DNA of 64,000 bases from an uncultured Opitutaceae bacterium (GTDB taxonomy: Bacteria; Verrucomicrobiota; Verrucomicrobiia; Opitutales; Opitutaceae), in assembly GCA_951813085.1 (NCBI GenBank), contig OX638348.1:4411627-4475626 (forward strand), written 5' to 3'. The notes under the pieces are model-generated. The model was given only the letters and a program-made list of their open reading frames with translations. It did no database searches and was not told where the DNA came from. Position 1 is the stretch's first letter, and every line of letters begins with the position of its first letter. Made by a program: the position numbers and the translations under genes. Of the stretch, positions 36,923 to 44,442 are shown piece by piece.

Positions 36923-37086
36923 GGCGTTCGTTTTGAGATGAGGTGCAATTGGGCCCGTTTGGTAGGCGCTATCCTCTAGCGGGGTAAGAGGCTTTTCGCG
37001 GCCCCAGCTTTGAAATATAGTCCCAAAACACTAAAAAATGCCCATTTTGTCAAAAAAGGCTAAAAATTGAGCAGTTTACTCTATTC

Positions 37087-37117
37087 CCTTTTTACTAAAA
37101 ATTTAGTAAAAAAGGAG
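37087..37117 (+). promoter_or_regulatory. AT-rich hairpin sequestering a Shine-Dalgarno sequence
   Basis: CCTTTTTACTAAA (37087-37099) pairs with TTTAGTAAAAAAGG (37102-37115) apart from one extra A; the loop is only two bases. The right arm includes most of the AAGGAG (37112-37117) immediately before ATG 37119. In RNA this would hide the ribosome binding site in a weak A-U stem, as in RNA thermometers. In DNA the same bases form a near-perfect palindrome and could instead be a repressor site. The whole 37020-37118 stretch is much AT-richer than its surroundings. Confidence 0.5.
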
Positions 37118-37118
37118 C

Positions 37119-37355
37119 ATGTTGTTTGGAAACGAAAAATCAGTACGGTCGCAAGACATCTTCAATAGCTTCTCATTCAGTATCCGTCAGAAGGCGCGTA
37201 CGCCTATCCGCCAGTCGATTAACTTCTCGGATGAAGCGCTAACGAAGGCGGCGGTTCGCAAGGTAATGCAGGAAGCTCCTACGAAGCGTGCTTACACGAT
37301 GAATGGCTCGGTAGAGGCTGGTCCCGTAGGGCACCTTTTGAATGCGACAGCTTAA
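37119..37355 (+). CDS. Small hypothetical protein, 78 residues
   Basis: Not recognised. Basic protein without signal peptide or membrane helix; contains SIRQKARTPIRQSINFSDEA and a helical KAAVRKVMQEAPTKRAY segment. It is preceded by a strong AAGGAG, but only one base separates it from ATG 37119; TTG at 37122 gives a four-base spacing and is an alternative start. The ribosome binding site is inside a hairpin (37087-37117). The main reason to believe the gene is this upstream signal; the coding potential itself is modest. Confidence 0.45.
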   Translation: MLFGNEKSVRSQDIFNSFSFSIRQKARTPIRQSINFSDEALTKAAVRKVMQEAPTKRAYTMNGSVEAGPVGHLLNATA

Positions 37356-37387
37356 GAGCGGTACATCTCTCTTAGATGCTTCCTGCC

Positions 37388-37631
37388 CTAGCTGCTTATG
37401 CTGAGGGCAACATAGGGCGCTAGATTGAAGAGTACGAACACGATCTTGTAAGCGCCAAGAAGGCCGTATATTATCGCATTGAACGTTTCCCGGGGCATTG
37501 GGAACCATCGAGAATGCGCGCGATAGACGAAGTCGGATGCTATCGTTAAAAAAAAGGGTCCAAATGACAAGAATGCCGCCGTTTACGAGTGAACATATCA
37601 GGAAGAACTCCATCAGTTCTTGTTTTTGCAT
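37388..37631 (-). pseudogene. DUF6868-family small membrane protein, frameshifted at a T8 run
   Basis: ATG 37631 opens MQKQELMEFFLICSLVNGG, and after one extra T in an eight-T run (plus strand A8, 37548-37555) the frame leaves register. With seven T the product reads ILVIWTLFLTIASDFVYRAH followed by SRWFPMPRETFNAIIYGLLG and YKIVFVLFNLAPYVALSI, 80 residues in all. This matches without gaps the DUF6868 pattern (FFLWC-N-G, DWLYR-H-WF, ETFDAI-Y-YK-LFNLVPW-AL), a protein with two membrane helices and unknown role. Convergent with the small ORF at 37119. Confidence 0.75.
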
Positions 37632-38302
37632 AGACAAGGAGGATTGCAGCGCAGGGTATAGCCTGCCAGGCAGCAAAATCGCGTTGTAGGCTATAAAGTC
37701 CGAAACACTTCCGACGCGATAGACGCTGGCAACTAGAATTCCAGCTGAGAAGAACTCTGAGCGTACAAAAAGAACGAAGTATGAGCTTAGGCGTTGGTTT
37801 TGCGCTTGCGCGGATCAGGTCCTAACGTCGTCGATGCCATCGGCGGGAACCAAGATATGCAGGTGTCCTTTGAGATTTTGGCTCTTGGGAATGAGGTCTC
37901 AGGAGGCTATGACTAAGGTCCGAGGACTGCTAGGAGTTCGACTGGACGGAGAAGGTATCCGATAATGCGATGACTGCTTCGTGAATCGGAGGCAATGTAT
38001 TGGATTTTCAACAACAAAATTTATTCGGGGAGTAGTGGCACCGGGGATTGTATCGAGGTGCGATCGGGTCGCCTGATCCCCAACTCTCCGTTAGCTTGCC
38101 GGTCGACAATAGCGAGCGGTGATAGTTCGGACCGTCGAAACCTGAGTGGATGTATCGGCTCGTTCGAGAAATAACTGACTAGGACAATAGGACTTGGACG
38201 ATTTTGGAAGGGTCAATTGCTGGCTTGCATGAGCTAGGGATTTATCAAATCCTAACGCTTGTTCGAACTCGGAATTTTGTAATTACCCCTAGGAATATGA
38301 GC
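37632..38302. other. 670-base region without a recognisable gene
   Basis: Six-frame reading shows only short frames. One minus-strand stretch near 37830-37900 reads NLKGHLHILVPADGIDDV before a stop and may be a protein relic, but I cannot name it. No tRNA cloverleaf, CRISPR unit or transposase was seen. A promoter for the oxidoreductase at 38303 is expected here but no clear pair of boxes stands out. Confidence 0.3.
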
Positions 38303-39652
38303 ATGATTAGAAATCGAAGGTCCTTTATCAAGGACGTGTCCCTTGCTGGCGCCGCGCTGGCAGCTGCCCCCACTGTTTTGTCTCAATCGAGAGACGCTAA
38401 ATACCGAACGGCCTTGATCGGTGCAGGTTGGTGGGGGAATAACATTCTAGGAGAAGCGATGGCTTCGGGCGAATGCAAAATCGTCGCGTTGTGCGACGTG
38501 GATGCTCGTTACTTGGCATCGACCCAGGATCGTGTTCAAAAAGAGATGGGCGCCCGGCCGAAGACTTACGGCGATTTCAGGGAATTATTTGAAAAGGAGT
38601 CCATAGACATTGCTATCGTCGCAACGCCAGACCACTGGCATCCGCTGATTACCATCGCGGCGGTTGAAGCAGGCACGCACGTCTTCGTTGAGAAGCCGAT
38701 TGGACATACGATCGAAGAAGGTCGCGCGATGGTCAATGCCGCTCGAGCCGCCGATAGGGTCGTGCAAGTGGGAACGCACCGGCGGATTTCTTCGCACAAT
38801 GTTTCGGGGCAAGAGTTTATCCGATCAGGGCGTGTTGGAAAAATTGGAATGGTGAGGTCCTTCGTTCACTATGGAGGTGGACCCGAAGAGCCGGTTGCCA
38901 ATAAAGAGGCGCCGAAGGAGTTGGATTGGGAGATGTGGTGCGGTCCGGCTCCCTATCGACACTACTGCGAAGCTTTGCCGGGAACGAGGGGCCGCGCGAT
39001 CCACCCCAAAGGATTTCGAGATTACCTGGACTACGCGAATGGAACCTTGGGCGACTGGGGCGTTCATTGGCTCGATCAAATTGTTTGGATAATGGGGGAG
39101 AAGTATCCGAAACATGTTTACTCGACGGGAGGACGGGATATTGCAGGACCCGCTATTTACAACGACAAGGAGCAGACGACGGATGCGCCGGACCATCAGG
39201 TCGCAACCTATGAATTCGAGAATTTCACCGCCACTTGGGAACACCGGAGATTTGCGGCCAACAATGCGGAGAAAGGCGAGAATGTCGGCTGTTATTTCTA
39301 CGGAACCGAAGGCACGTTCCATATGGGATGGCGGGGCGGATGGACGTTCTATCCGAGCAATTCGAAGCAGCCCGAGATTCACCAAGCGTCTCTACTGAAT
39401 CAACCCGATTCCCAAAATATCAAGGAGCTGTGGGAGGACATGCTTCACTGCATCAAAACCGGGGACAAGCCAGTATGCGACATTGAGGAGATTCACTACT
39501 CGACGAATCTGAGCTTGCTCGGGATCCTCTCGATGAAATTGGGACGGAGCGTTCAATGGGACGGGGAAAAAGAAAAAATTCTCGGCGATGCGGCGGCCAA
39601 TAAATTGCTTCGCCGTCAGTATCGGGGCGACTGGAAATATCCAAAAGTTTAG
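38303..39652 (+). CDS. Gfo/Idh/MocA family oxidoreductase with Tat-like signal
   Basis: About 449 residues. ATG 38303 is chosen because AGGA lies eight bases upstream; ATG 38297 is too close to it. The N-terminus IRNRRSFIKDVSLAGAALAA is a twin-arginine-like signal, so a folded, cofactor-loaded enzyme may be exported. The Rossmann motif is ALIGAGWWGNNIL; VATPDHWHP and FVEKPIGHT carry the catalytic lysine of the family; the C-terminal half (GTLGDWGVHWLDQIVWIMG, QVATYEFENFTATWEHR) is the typical substrate domain of the Planctomycetota/Verrucomicrobiota group. It would oxidise or reduce a sugar or sugar acid with a tightly held nicotinamide cofactor. Confidence 0.88.
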   Translation: MIRNRRSFIKDVSLAGAALAAAPTVLSQSRDAKYRTALIGAGWWGNNILGEAMASGECKIVALCDVDARYLASTQDRVQKEMGARPKTYGDFRELFEKESIDIAIVATPDHWHPLITIAAVEAGTHVFVEKPIGHTIEEGRAMVNAARAADRVVQVGTHRRISSHNVSGQEFIRSGRVGKIGMVRSFVHYGGGPEEPVANKEAPKELDWEMWCGPAPYRHYCEALPGTRGRAIHPKGFRDYLDYANGTLGDWGVHWLDQIVWIMGEKYPKHVYSTGGRDIAGPAIYNDKEQTTDAPDHQVATYEFENFTATWEHRRFAANNAEKGENVGCYFYGTEGTFHMGWRGGWTFYPSNSKQPEIHQASLLNQPDSQNIKELWEDMLHCIKTGDKPVCDIEEIHYSTNLSLLGILSMKLGRSVQWDGEKEKILGDAAANKLLRRQYRGDWKYPKV

Positions 39653-39663
39653 GACATGAAACG

Positions 39664-39694
39664 AAAAACGCCCGTCCGGAACGGAGTCCGGGCG
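39664..39694 (-). terminator. Rho-independent terminator of the small lipoprotein gene
   Basis: On the minus strand, CGCCCGGACTCCGTTCCGGA followed by CGGGCG forms a GC-rich hairpin (39669-39694) with a TTTTT run (39668-39664). It lies 52 bases after the lipoprotein stop and also just after the convergent oxidoreductase, so it may serve both. Confidence 0.7.
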
Positions 39695-39746
39695 AGCGTC
39701 GGTAAAGCGTAGGCCCGCGGTGTCGCGAGCAAAGCGTGCCGTTGAA

Positions 39747-39983
39747 CTATTTGTTCAGCATTTTCTTGGCGTTGGCTTCCGCCTTTTTGGCTTCTTCCTC
39801 GGCGTTTTTGGCCATTTCGGCTGCTTTTTTTTCCGCGTCGGACATGGCTTTGTCGCCATCCTTTTGCATTGCGGCAGCCGCGTCGGACGCCGCTTTTTCC
39901 TCGCTGGTGGAGGAATCGCTGCAAGCGGTGAAGAGCGCAGCTGCGAAGAGAGAAGCGAACAGGATTGATAGTGTCTTTTTCAT
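39747..39983 (-). CDS. Small lipoprotein with Ala/Lys/Glu-rich helix
   Basis: 78 residues. Signal peptide with lipobox (LFAAALFTAC, lipidated Cys21), then a Ser-rich linker and a single long amphipathic helix rich in Ala, Lys and Glu (DAEKKAAEMAKNAEEEAKKA) ending in a terminal lysine. This resembles Lpp-like or LEA-like envelope lipoproteins; a C-terminal Lys could allow attachment to peptidoglycan as in Lpp, but that is speculation. Followed by a terminator at 39664-39694, so probably monocistronic. Confidence 0.8.
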   Translation of the reverse strand: MKKTLSILFASLFAAALFTACSDSSTSEEKAASDAAAAMQKDGDKAMSDAEKKAAEMAKNAEEEAKKAEANAKKMLNK

Positions 39984-40038
39984 AGGTGTGGGAGGTTAAT
40001 TATATTAACGAAGCGGTAGTGTGCGCGATGAGCCCGAT

Positions 40039-41394
40039 TTAGTCGAGCTCAGGAACGGGCCAATTTTCGGAGGGGGAACGGGATTCGCTCATAATGGTTT
40101 CCATAGCGGTGACAACATCCGGGTGATCTGCGGCGATGTTGCGCGTTTCACCGGGGTCCTGGGAAAGGTCGTAGAGTTCCAGCGGGGCGTCGAGGGCGAG
40201 TCGGATGGCCTTCCAGTTTCCTTTGCGGACGGCTTGCTGGTATCCGCGTTCGAAGAATTCCCAGTAGAGGGGTCGGTCGGTCGGGTCTTGCTCGTTTCCG
40301 AGGAGAGTGGGAAGGACGCTGAGTCCGTCGACTGCTTCGGGGACGTCCGCGCCCGCAATGTCGGCGAGGGTCGGGAGCACGTCGGCGAAGTGCCAAGGGA
40401 GTTCACTGGTTTGATTGGGGGCGACGGTTCCGGGCCAGCGGACGATCATGGGCGTGCGAATGCCACCTTCGTACATATCGCGTTTGCGGCCTTTGAGAGC
40501 GCCGGAGCTGTCGAAGCGTCCCTCCCAGCGTTCGGCAGCCCCGTTGTCGGAGCAGAAGAAGACGATGGTGTCGGAGTCGATGTCGAGCGCTTCGAGTTTC
40601 TCGAAGAGGCTTCCGATATCGCGGTCGAGGCGCGTGACCATGGCGGCATGGACTTTCTCGTCGTCAGTCCAGGGCTGGTCCGTGTATGGGGCCGTATCCG
40701 GAATCTCGTAGCGCGAATGGGGGATGGTGTAGGGCAGATAGAGGAAGAAAGGCGTCTTGTGATTGCGATCGAGAAAATCGAGGGCCCACTCAGCGAAGAG
40801 ATCGTGGGTGTAGGTCCCTTTCTTGCCGTCGCGGTTTTCCGGGTACTCGACTTTCGTTTTGTTCTTCCAAAGAAAATCGGGGTAGTAGCTGTGGGCGCGG
40901 CGCTGGTTGAGGTAGCCGAACCATTCGTCGAAACCTTGGTCGTTTGGGTGCCCGGTGGTGTTAGGCTCGCCGAGTCCCCATTTGCCCGTGATTCCGGTCG
41001 CGTAGCCCATAGTTTTAAGCGCTTCGGCGACGGTGATGTCTTCATCGTACAGAGGGACTCTCCCTTCGTTGCCGGCGAGGCCGACGACACCGAACTTTCC
41101 GAAATTGCCGCGCACGGTGGTATGCCCGGTGTGGAGACCGGTCATCAGTACCGATCGCGATGGGGCGCAGACGGTTGAGCCCGCGTAGCAATGGGTGAAG
41201 CGCATGCCTTCGGAGGCCATCTGATCGAGGTGGGGCGTTTGGATTACGGTTTGGCCGTAGCTGCCGAGATCGCCGTAGCCGAGATCGTCAGCCATTATGA
41301 AAATGATGTTGGGCCGGTCGGGAGCCTTGTTGGGCGTGCAAGCCGTGAAGATGCAGGTGGCTAGCAGGAGGAGGGCGGCGAGGATGCGGTGCAT
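40039..41394 (-). CDS. Exported sulfatase (probable lipoprotein)
   Basis: 451 residues. N-terminus MHRILAALLLLATCIFTAC ends in a plausible lipobox (FTAC19). Metal-binding [19 protein letters not shown], catalytic C76-APSR followed by SVLMTGLHTGHTTVRG, and second metal site FFCSDNGAAERW identify a type I sulfatase of the arylsulfatase A-like group. The C-terminal RKGNWKAIRLALDAPLELYD block is typical. Intact reading frame. Codon usage has a strong bias that creates a long empty frame on the opposite strand. Stands between a convergent lipoprotein region and ilvE, so probably its own transcription unit. Confidence 0.92.
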   Translation of the reverse strand: MHRILAALLLLATCIFTACTPNKAPDRPNIIFIMADDLGYGDLGSYGQTVIQTPHLDQMASEGMRFTHCYAGSTVCAPSRSVLMTGLHTGHTTVRGNFGKFGVVGLAGNEGRVPLYDEDITVAEALKTMGYATGITGKWGLGEPNTTGHPNDQGFDEWFGYLNQRRAHSYYPDFLWKNKTKVEYPENRDGKKGTYTHDLFAEWALDFLDRNHKTPFFLYLPYTIPHSRYEIPDTAPYTDQPWTDDEKVHAAMVTRLDRDIGSLFEKLEALDIDSDTIVFFCSDNGAAERWEGRFDSSGALKGRKRDMYEGGIRTPMIVRWPGTVAPNQTSELPWHFADVLPTLADIAGADVPEAVDGLSVLPTLLGNEQDPTDRPLYWEFFERGYQQAVRKGNWKAIRLALDAPLELYDLSQDPGETRNIAADHPDVVTAMETIMSESRSPSENWPVPELD

Positions 41395-41611
41395 GGGTGG
41401 GGGATTGAGAAAGCGTTATTGAGAGAAGGAGGGATGGAGTGTGGTTGCTAGGACATGGATATTGGCGAGGTTGGCAAGGGGAAGTTGGGGATGGGGGCTT
41501 CCAAGGGAAATCCAAGCTTTGACATTCGCTCTAAATTAGAGAGGGTCAGCCGCAACACGTATCCGGTGTTCGCGTTCTCTTATTCGAGCGTTGGATCGTA
41601 CCCTTGAGAAG

Positions 41612-42529
41612 ATGGAAGAAGCAGAGTATATCTGGCATAAAGGAGAATTGGTTCCCTGGAAAGACGCGACAGTTCATGTTATGTCGCACGCGTTGCACTA
41701 TGGTTCCTCGATATTCGAAGGTATTCGCGTGTACGATACGGCGAAGGGGCCGGCTTTTCTCCGGTTAGAGGATCATCTAAAGCGATTTTTCGGCTCGGCC
41801 AAAATTTATCGGATGAACATGCCGCTGGATTTGGATGGACTGACTGCGGCGTGCCACGAGGTGGTACGCGTAAATCGGCTCAAGGCGGCCTATGTGCGTC
41901 CCATAGCGTTTCGCGGCTATGGAGCGATCACCGTTTACGGGTCGCCGGATCCGGCGGAGGTGGCCGCGTTTCCGTGGGGAGCGTACTTGGGCGAGGAGAC
42001 GAGAGAAAATGGCGTCGATGTAGGTGTATCCAGTTGGACGCGACTGGCTCCGAATACGCTGCCGACCATGGCCAAGGCGGGTGGAAACTATTTGTCGTCG
42101 CAGTTAATTTCGATGGAAGCCCATCGCCATGGATACACGGAGGGGATTGCTTTGGATGTGGATGGAAACTTGAGCGAAGGGGCCGGCGAGAATTTGTTTC
42201 TGATCCGAGATGGAACGCTTTATACGCCACCGATGTCCGCGGCGATCTTGCCAGGGATTACGCGCGGGATCGCTATCGATTTGGCCGGGCGTCAGGGCTT
42301 CGGAGTGAAGGAAGAGTCGCTGCCGTGCGAGTCGCTATACTTGGCGGACGAGGTCTTTATGACGGGGACGGCGACGGAAATCGTCGGCGTGCGTTCCGTA
42401 GATGGAATTGCGGTGGGAAGCGGCAAGCGCGGTCCGATAACGAAGCAATTGCAGGAGGCGTTTTTCGGACTTTTCACGGGCGAAACCGAGGATACGGGTG
42501 GTTGGCTCGAGTCGGTTGTAGAGGAGTAG
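41612..42529 (+). CDS. ilvE: Branched-chain amino acid aminotransferase
   Basis: 305 residues from ATG 41612; a TTG at 41591 would add seven residues, but the family usually begins right before the IWxxGELVPW motif seen here. PLP-dependent class IV transaminase: HALHYGSSIFEGIRVYDT, RPIAFRGYGAI, catalytic lysine K155 in TMAKAGGNYLSSQL, and the phosphate-binding DGNLSEGAGENLFL and TGTATEIVGVRSVDG. It transfers amino groups between 2-oxoglutarate/glutamate and leucine, isoleucine or valine. Cytoplasmic. Followed by a palindromic repeat that may end the transcript. Confidence 0.93.
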   Translation: MEEAEYIWHKGELVPWKDATVHVMSHALHYGSSIFEGIRVYDTAKGPAFLRLEDHLKRFFGSAKIYRMNMPLDLDGLTAACHEVVRVNRLKAAYVRPIAFRGYGAITVYGSPDPAEVAAFPWGAYLGEETRENGVDVGVSSWTRLAPNTLPTMAKAGGNYLSSQLISMEAHRHGYTEGIALDVDGNLSEGAGENLFLIRDGTLYTPPMSAAILPGITRGIAIDLAGRQGFGVKEESLPCESLYLADEVFMTGTATEIVGVRSVDGIAVGSGKRGPITKQLQEAFFGLFTGETEDTGGWLESVVEE

Positions 42530-42548
42530 GGAAGGAAACGCTCGAGAT

Positions 42549-42625
42549 TTAACCGCAGAGTTCGCGGAGAACGCAGAGATCATTGAGGATGATTGCTGAA
42601 ACAACTCTGCGTTCTCCGCGGTTAA
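42549..42625. repeat. Long imperfect inverted repeat between ilvE and the FKBP gene
   Basis: Left arm TTAACCGCAGAGTTCGCGGA-GAACGCAGAG (42549-42578) and right arm CTCTGCGTTCTCCGCGGTTA-A (42605-42625); the left arm has an extra internal segment (AGAGTTCGC). It lies between two convergent genes and could act as a bidirectional terminator. The ACCGC-GGAGAACGCAGAG wording is that of a dispersed intergenic repeat common in Planctomycetota, Verrucomicrobiota and other phyla. Only one copy in this window. Confidence 0.65.
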
Positions 42626-42646
42626 TTAAAATTCTATCCAATCGGC

Positions 42647-43156
42647 CTATTTTTTCTTCTTTCGCGCTTCCTTGCGATCTCTGAGATCAAGTAGCTCGAT
42701 TTCGAATATGAGCGTTGAATAACCCGGAATCGCTCCGTGGTCCTTGGCTCCGTAAGCGAGTTTGTAGGGGATGTAGAATTTGTAGTGGTCGCCCGGAGAC
42801 ATGAGCTTCAGCCCTTCGAACCATCCTGCGATCACGTTCCAAATGGTGACCTCAATCGGTTCGCCCCGCATACGGGAGCTGTCGACGACGGTTCCGTCGA
42901 TCAACGTGCCGTGGTAGTGGATTTTGATCAGGTCTTTGCCGGTCGCGAGCCGTTCCGTGGGACCTTTCCGCAGAATCTCGTACTGCAGGCCCGTGCGGGT
43001 AGTGATCACGCCGTCACGCGCTTGGTTCTTCTCGAGATAAGACTGCCCAGCCTCTCGATTTGCCAAGGCTTCTTTACGGGAAGCGCCGTCAAGCCCGAAT
43101 GGGAAGAGCAGGGCTCCCAACAGTGCGAGATATAGGGATCGAAAGGCAAACTTCAT
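42647..43156 (-). CDS. FKBP-type peptidyl-prolyl cis-trans isomerase, exported
   Basis: 169 residues with signal peptide (MKFAFRSLYLALLGALLFPF). The FKBP domain occupies about 55-160: GLQYEILRKGPTERLATGKD, IKIHYHGTLIDGTVVDSS, VIAGWFEGLKLMSPGDHYKF and IPYKLAYGAKDHGAIPGYST, then LIFEIELLDL. This is the FklB/Mip-like arrangement but without the dimerising N-terminal helices, only a short helical linker. It accelerates proline isomerisation in exported proteins. The Lys-rich end (ARKKKK) is unusual. Divergent from the SPFH operon. Confidence 0.9.
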   Translation of the reverse strand: MKFAFRSLYLALLGALLFPFGLDGASRKEALANREAGQSYLEKNQARDGVITTRTGLQYEILRKGPTERLATGKDLIKIHYHGTLIDGTVVDSSRMRGEPIEVTIWNVIAGWFEGLKLMSPGDHYKFYIPYKLAYGAKDHGAIPGYSTLIFEIELLDLRDRKEARKKKK

Positions 43157-43210
43157 AGATTCACGATCAGGATTGCGGCCCCCTTTTTCTTTGGCGAAAC
43201 AAAATTTCTA

Positions 43211-43247
43211 TTGACAATGATATTAAAGTGAGATCATTTTGATCTCA
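43211..43247 (+). promoter_or_regulatory. Candidate promoter with perfect 19-base palindromic operator before the SPFH operon
   Basis: TTGACA at 43211-43216 matches the -35 consensus. TGAGATCA (43229-43236), TTT, TGATCTCA (43240-43247) is a perfect palindrome placed where the -10 box and start point would fall, so a bound dimer would block transcription. No regulator gene is adjacent except the Arc-like protein at 44249, which could be autoregulatory. The -10 box itself is not clear. Confidence 0.55.
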
Positions 43248-43267
43248 TAAATTTGAAAGGAAATATT

Positions 43268-44164
43268 ATGAATCAAGAAATCAAATCCTCATCGGCCAAC
43301 TCGGAGCGTCCCACAGGAGCGGCGAGCGGATGGCTTGTCGTATCGTTGATAATCCTCTTGGGATTCGTCGGAATTTCTTTGGTAGTGACCTCAATAGTGA
43401 CGGAAGTGCCGCTTTATTTCGTCCTGGGTCTACCGTGTATTTTGGGCGGCGTTTTTTTCGCCTGTGGGCTCTTCACGCTCCAGCCGAATACGGCCGCAGT
43501 GCTGATTCTGTTTGGAGCGTACAAGGGGACCGTGAGGGAAAGCGGTTTTCTTTGGCGCAATCCCTTCATGAAGAAGGAGAAGGTTTCGTTGCGCGCTCGT
43601 AATTTGAACGGCGACAAGCTGAAGGTGAACGATTTGCGGGGGAATCCGATCGAGATCGCTGCAGTGGTCGTCTGGCGTGTCGAGGACACGGCTCAGGCCA
43701 GTTTCGACGTCGACGACTACGACCAATACGTATCGGTTCAGAGTGAATCGGCGGTACGCCATTTGGCGAACACGTATGCGTACGATCGAGGCGAGGGGAA
43801 TGAAGTGACGCTTCGTTCGAGCACGGAGACGGTCAATGAGGCGCTGCGCGAAGAGTTGGAGGAAAGGCTGAGCAAGGCAGGTGTGAGTGTGGAAGAAGCG
43901 CGGCTGACGCATTTGGCGTACTCTCCGGAGATCGCCCAGGTCATGCTGCGTCGCCAACAAGCGGAAGCGATTGTCGATGCCCGAACGAAAATTGTGCAAG
44001 GCGCAGTCGGGATGGTTGAGCAAGCTCTTCACGAAATCGGCAAGCGCGGCGTGGTAGAGCTCGACGACGAGCGCAAGGCCTCCATGGTCAGCAATCTCCT
44101 AGTCGTTTTGTGCGGCGAGTCGGAAGTGCACCCAGTCGTGAACACGGGGACGCTATACAGCTAG
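43268..44164 (+). CDS. SPFH/Band 7 domain membrane protein
   Basis: 298 residues from ATG 43268, which has AAGGA six bases upstream; TTG 43253 is rejected. Two membrane helices (about 21-45 and 48-68) are followed by an SPFH/stomatin-like domain: [37 protein letters not shown], and later the helical [20 protein letters not shown] segment typical of Band 7 oligomerisation. Such proteins organise membrane microdomains. It leads an operon with an Arc-like gene and a jelly-roll protein. The SPFH plus Arc pairing is seen in several phyla. A palindromic operator lies just upstream. Confidence 0.9.
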   Translation: MNQEIKSSSANSERPTGAASGWLVVSLIILLGFVGISLVVTSIVTEVPLYFVLGLPCILGGVFFACGLFTLQPNTAAVLILFGAYKGTVRESGFLWRNPFMKKEKVSLRARNLNGDKLKVNDLRGNPIEIAAVVVWRVEDTAQASFDVDDYDQYVSVQSESAVRHLANTYAYDRGEGNEVTLRSSTETVNEALREELEERLSKAGVSVEEARLTHLAYSPEIAQVMLRRQQAEAIVDARTKIVQGAVGMVEQALHEIGKRGVVELDDERKASMVSNLLVVLCGESEVHPVVNTGTLYS

Positions 44165-44172
44165 TAGTCGGT

Positions 44173-44205
44173 CGTCTCTATTAATCCAATACAATGGAAG
44201 AGACG
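44173..44205 (+). repeat. Short inverted repeat between SPFH and Arc-like genes
   Basis: CGTCTCT (44173-44179) and AGAGACG (44199-44205) with a 19-base loop. No T run follows, so a weak hairpin that may moderate read-through or stabilise the upstream message is more likely than a terminator. Confidence 0.3.
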
Positions 44206-44248
44206 TTGCATACTCCAATTGAACGCTCTGGCGTGACGAGGAAATAGC

Positions 44249-44437
44249 ATGGCGAGTCCTAAACGAAAGTCATTCCCCCTGCGAATCGATCCAGGTCTTT
44301 GGTCGGAGATTGAAGCCTGGGCCCATCAGGAGTTTCGCAGCGTGAATGGGCAAATCGAGTTTCTGCTACGCGAAGCGGTACGCCGACGCAAGGGCAGCGC
44401 TCAAGCAAACGACGATCTCAACGAAAACAATCCCTAG
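44249..44437 (+). CDS. Arc-like ribbon-helix-helix small protein
   Basis: 62 residues, start supported by GAGGAAA four bases upstream of ATG 44249. The sequence KRKSFPLRIDPGLWSEIEAW then FRSVNGQIEFLLREAVRRR is the Arc/MetJ-type ribbon-helix-helix pattern of the group that follows SPFH genes, in which a beta strand (FPLRID) contacts DNA and a conserved NGQIEFLL helix forms the dimer. By position it may repress its own operon at the palindrome 43229-43247; this is inference. Confidence 0.8.
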   Translation: MASPKRKSFPLRIDPGLWSEIEAWAHQEFRSVNGQIEFLLREAVRRRKGSAQANDDLNENNP

Positions 44438-44442
44438 TTAAA

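Noticed and set aside
37632..38302. tRNA or small RNA gene in the largest gap
   Set aside because: No cloverleaf with a T-arm GGTTCGAATCC-type motif and no hairpin followed by a T run could be found.
40021..41178. 385-codon open frame on the plus strand
   Set aside because: Antisense to an intact sulfatase with all motifs; Val/Gly/Glu-rich composition is that of a mirror frame.
43211..43216. Riboswitch in the FKBP/SPFH divergent gap
   Set aside because: Only a promoter-like box and a DNA palindrome are present; the leader is too short for an aptamer.
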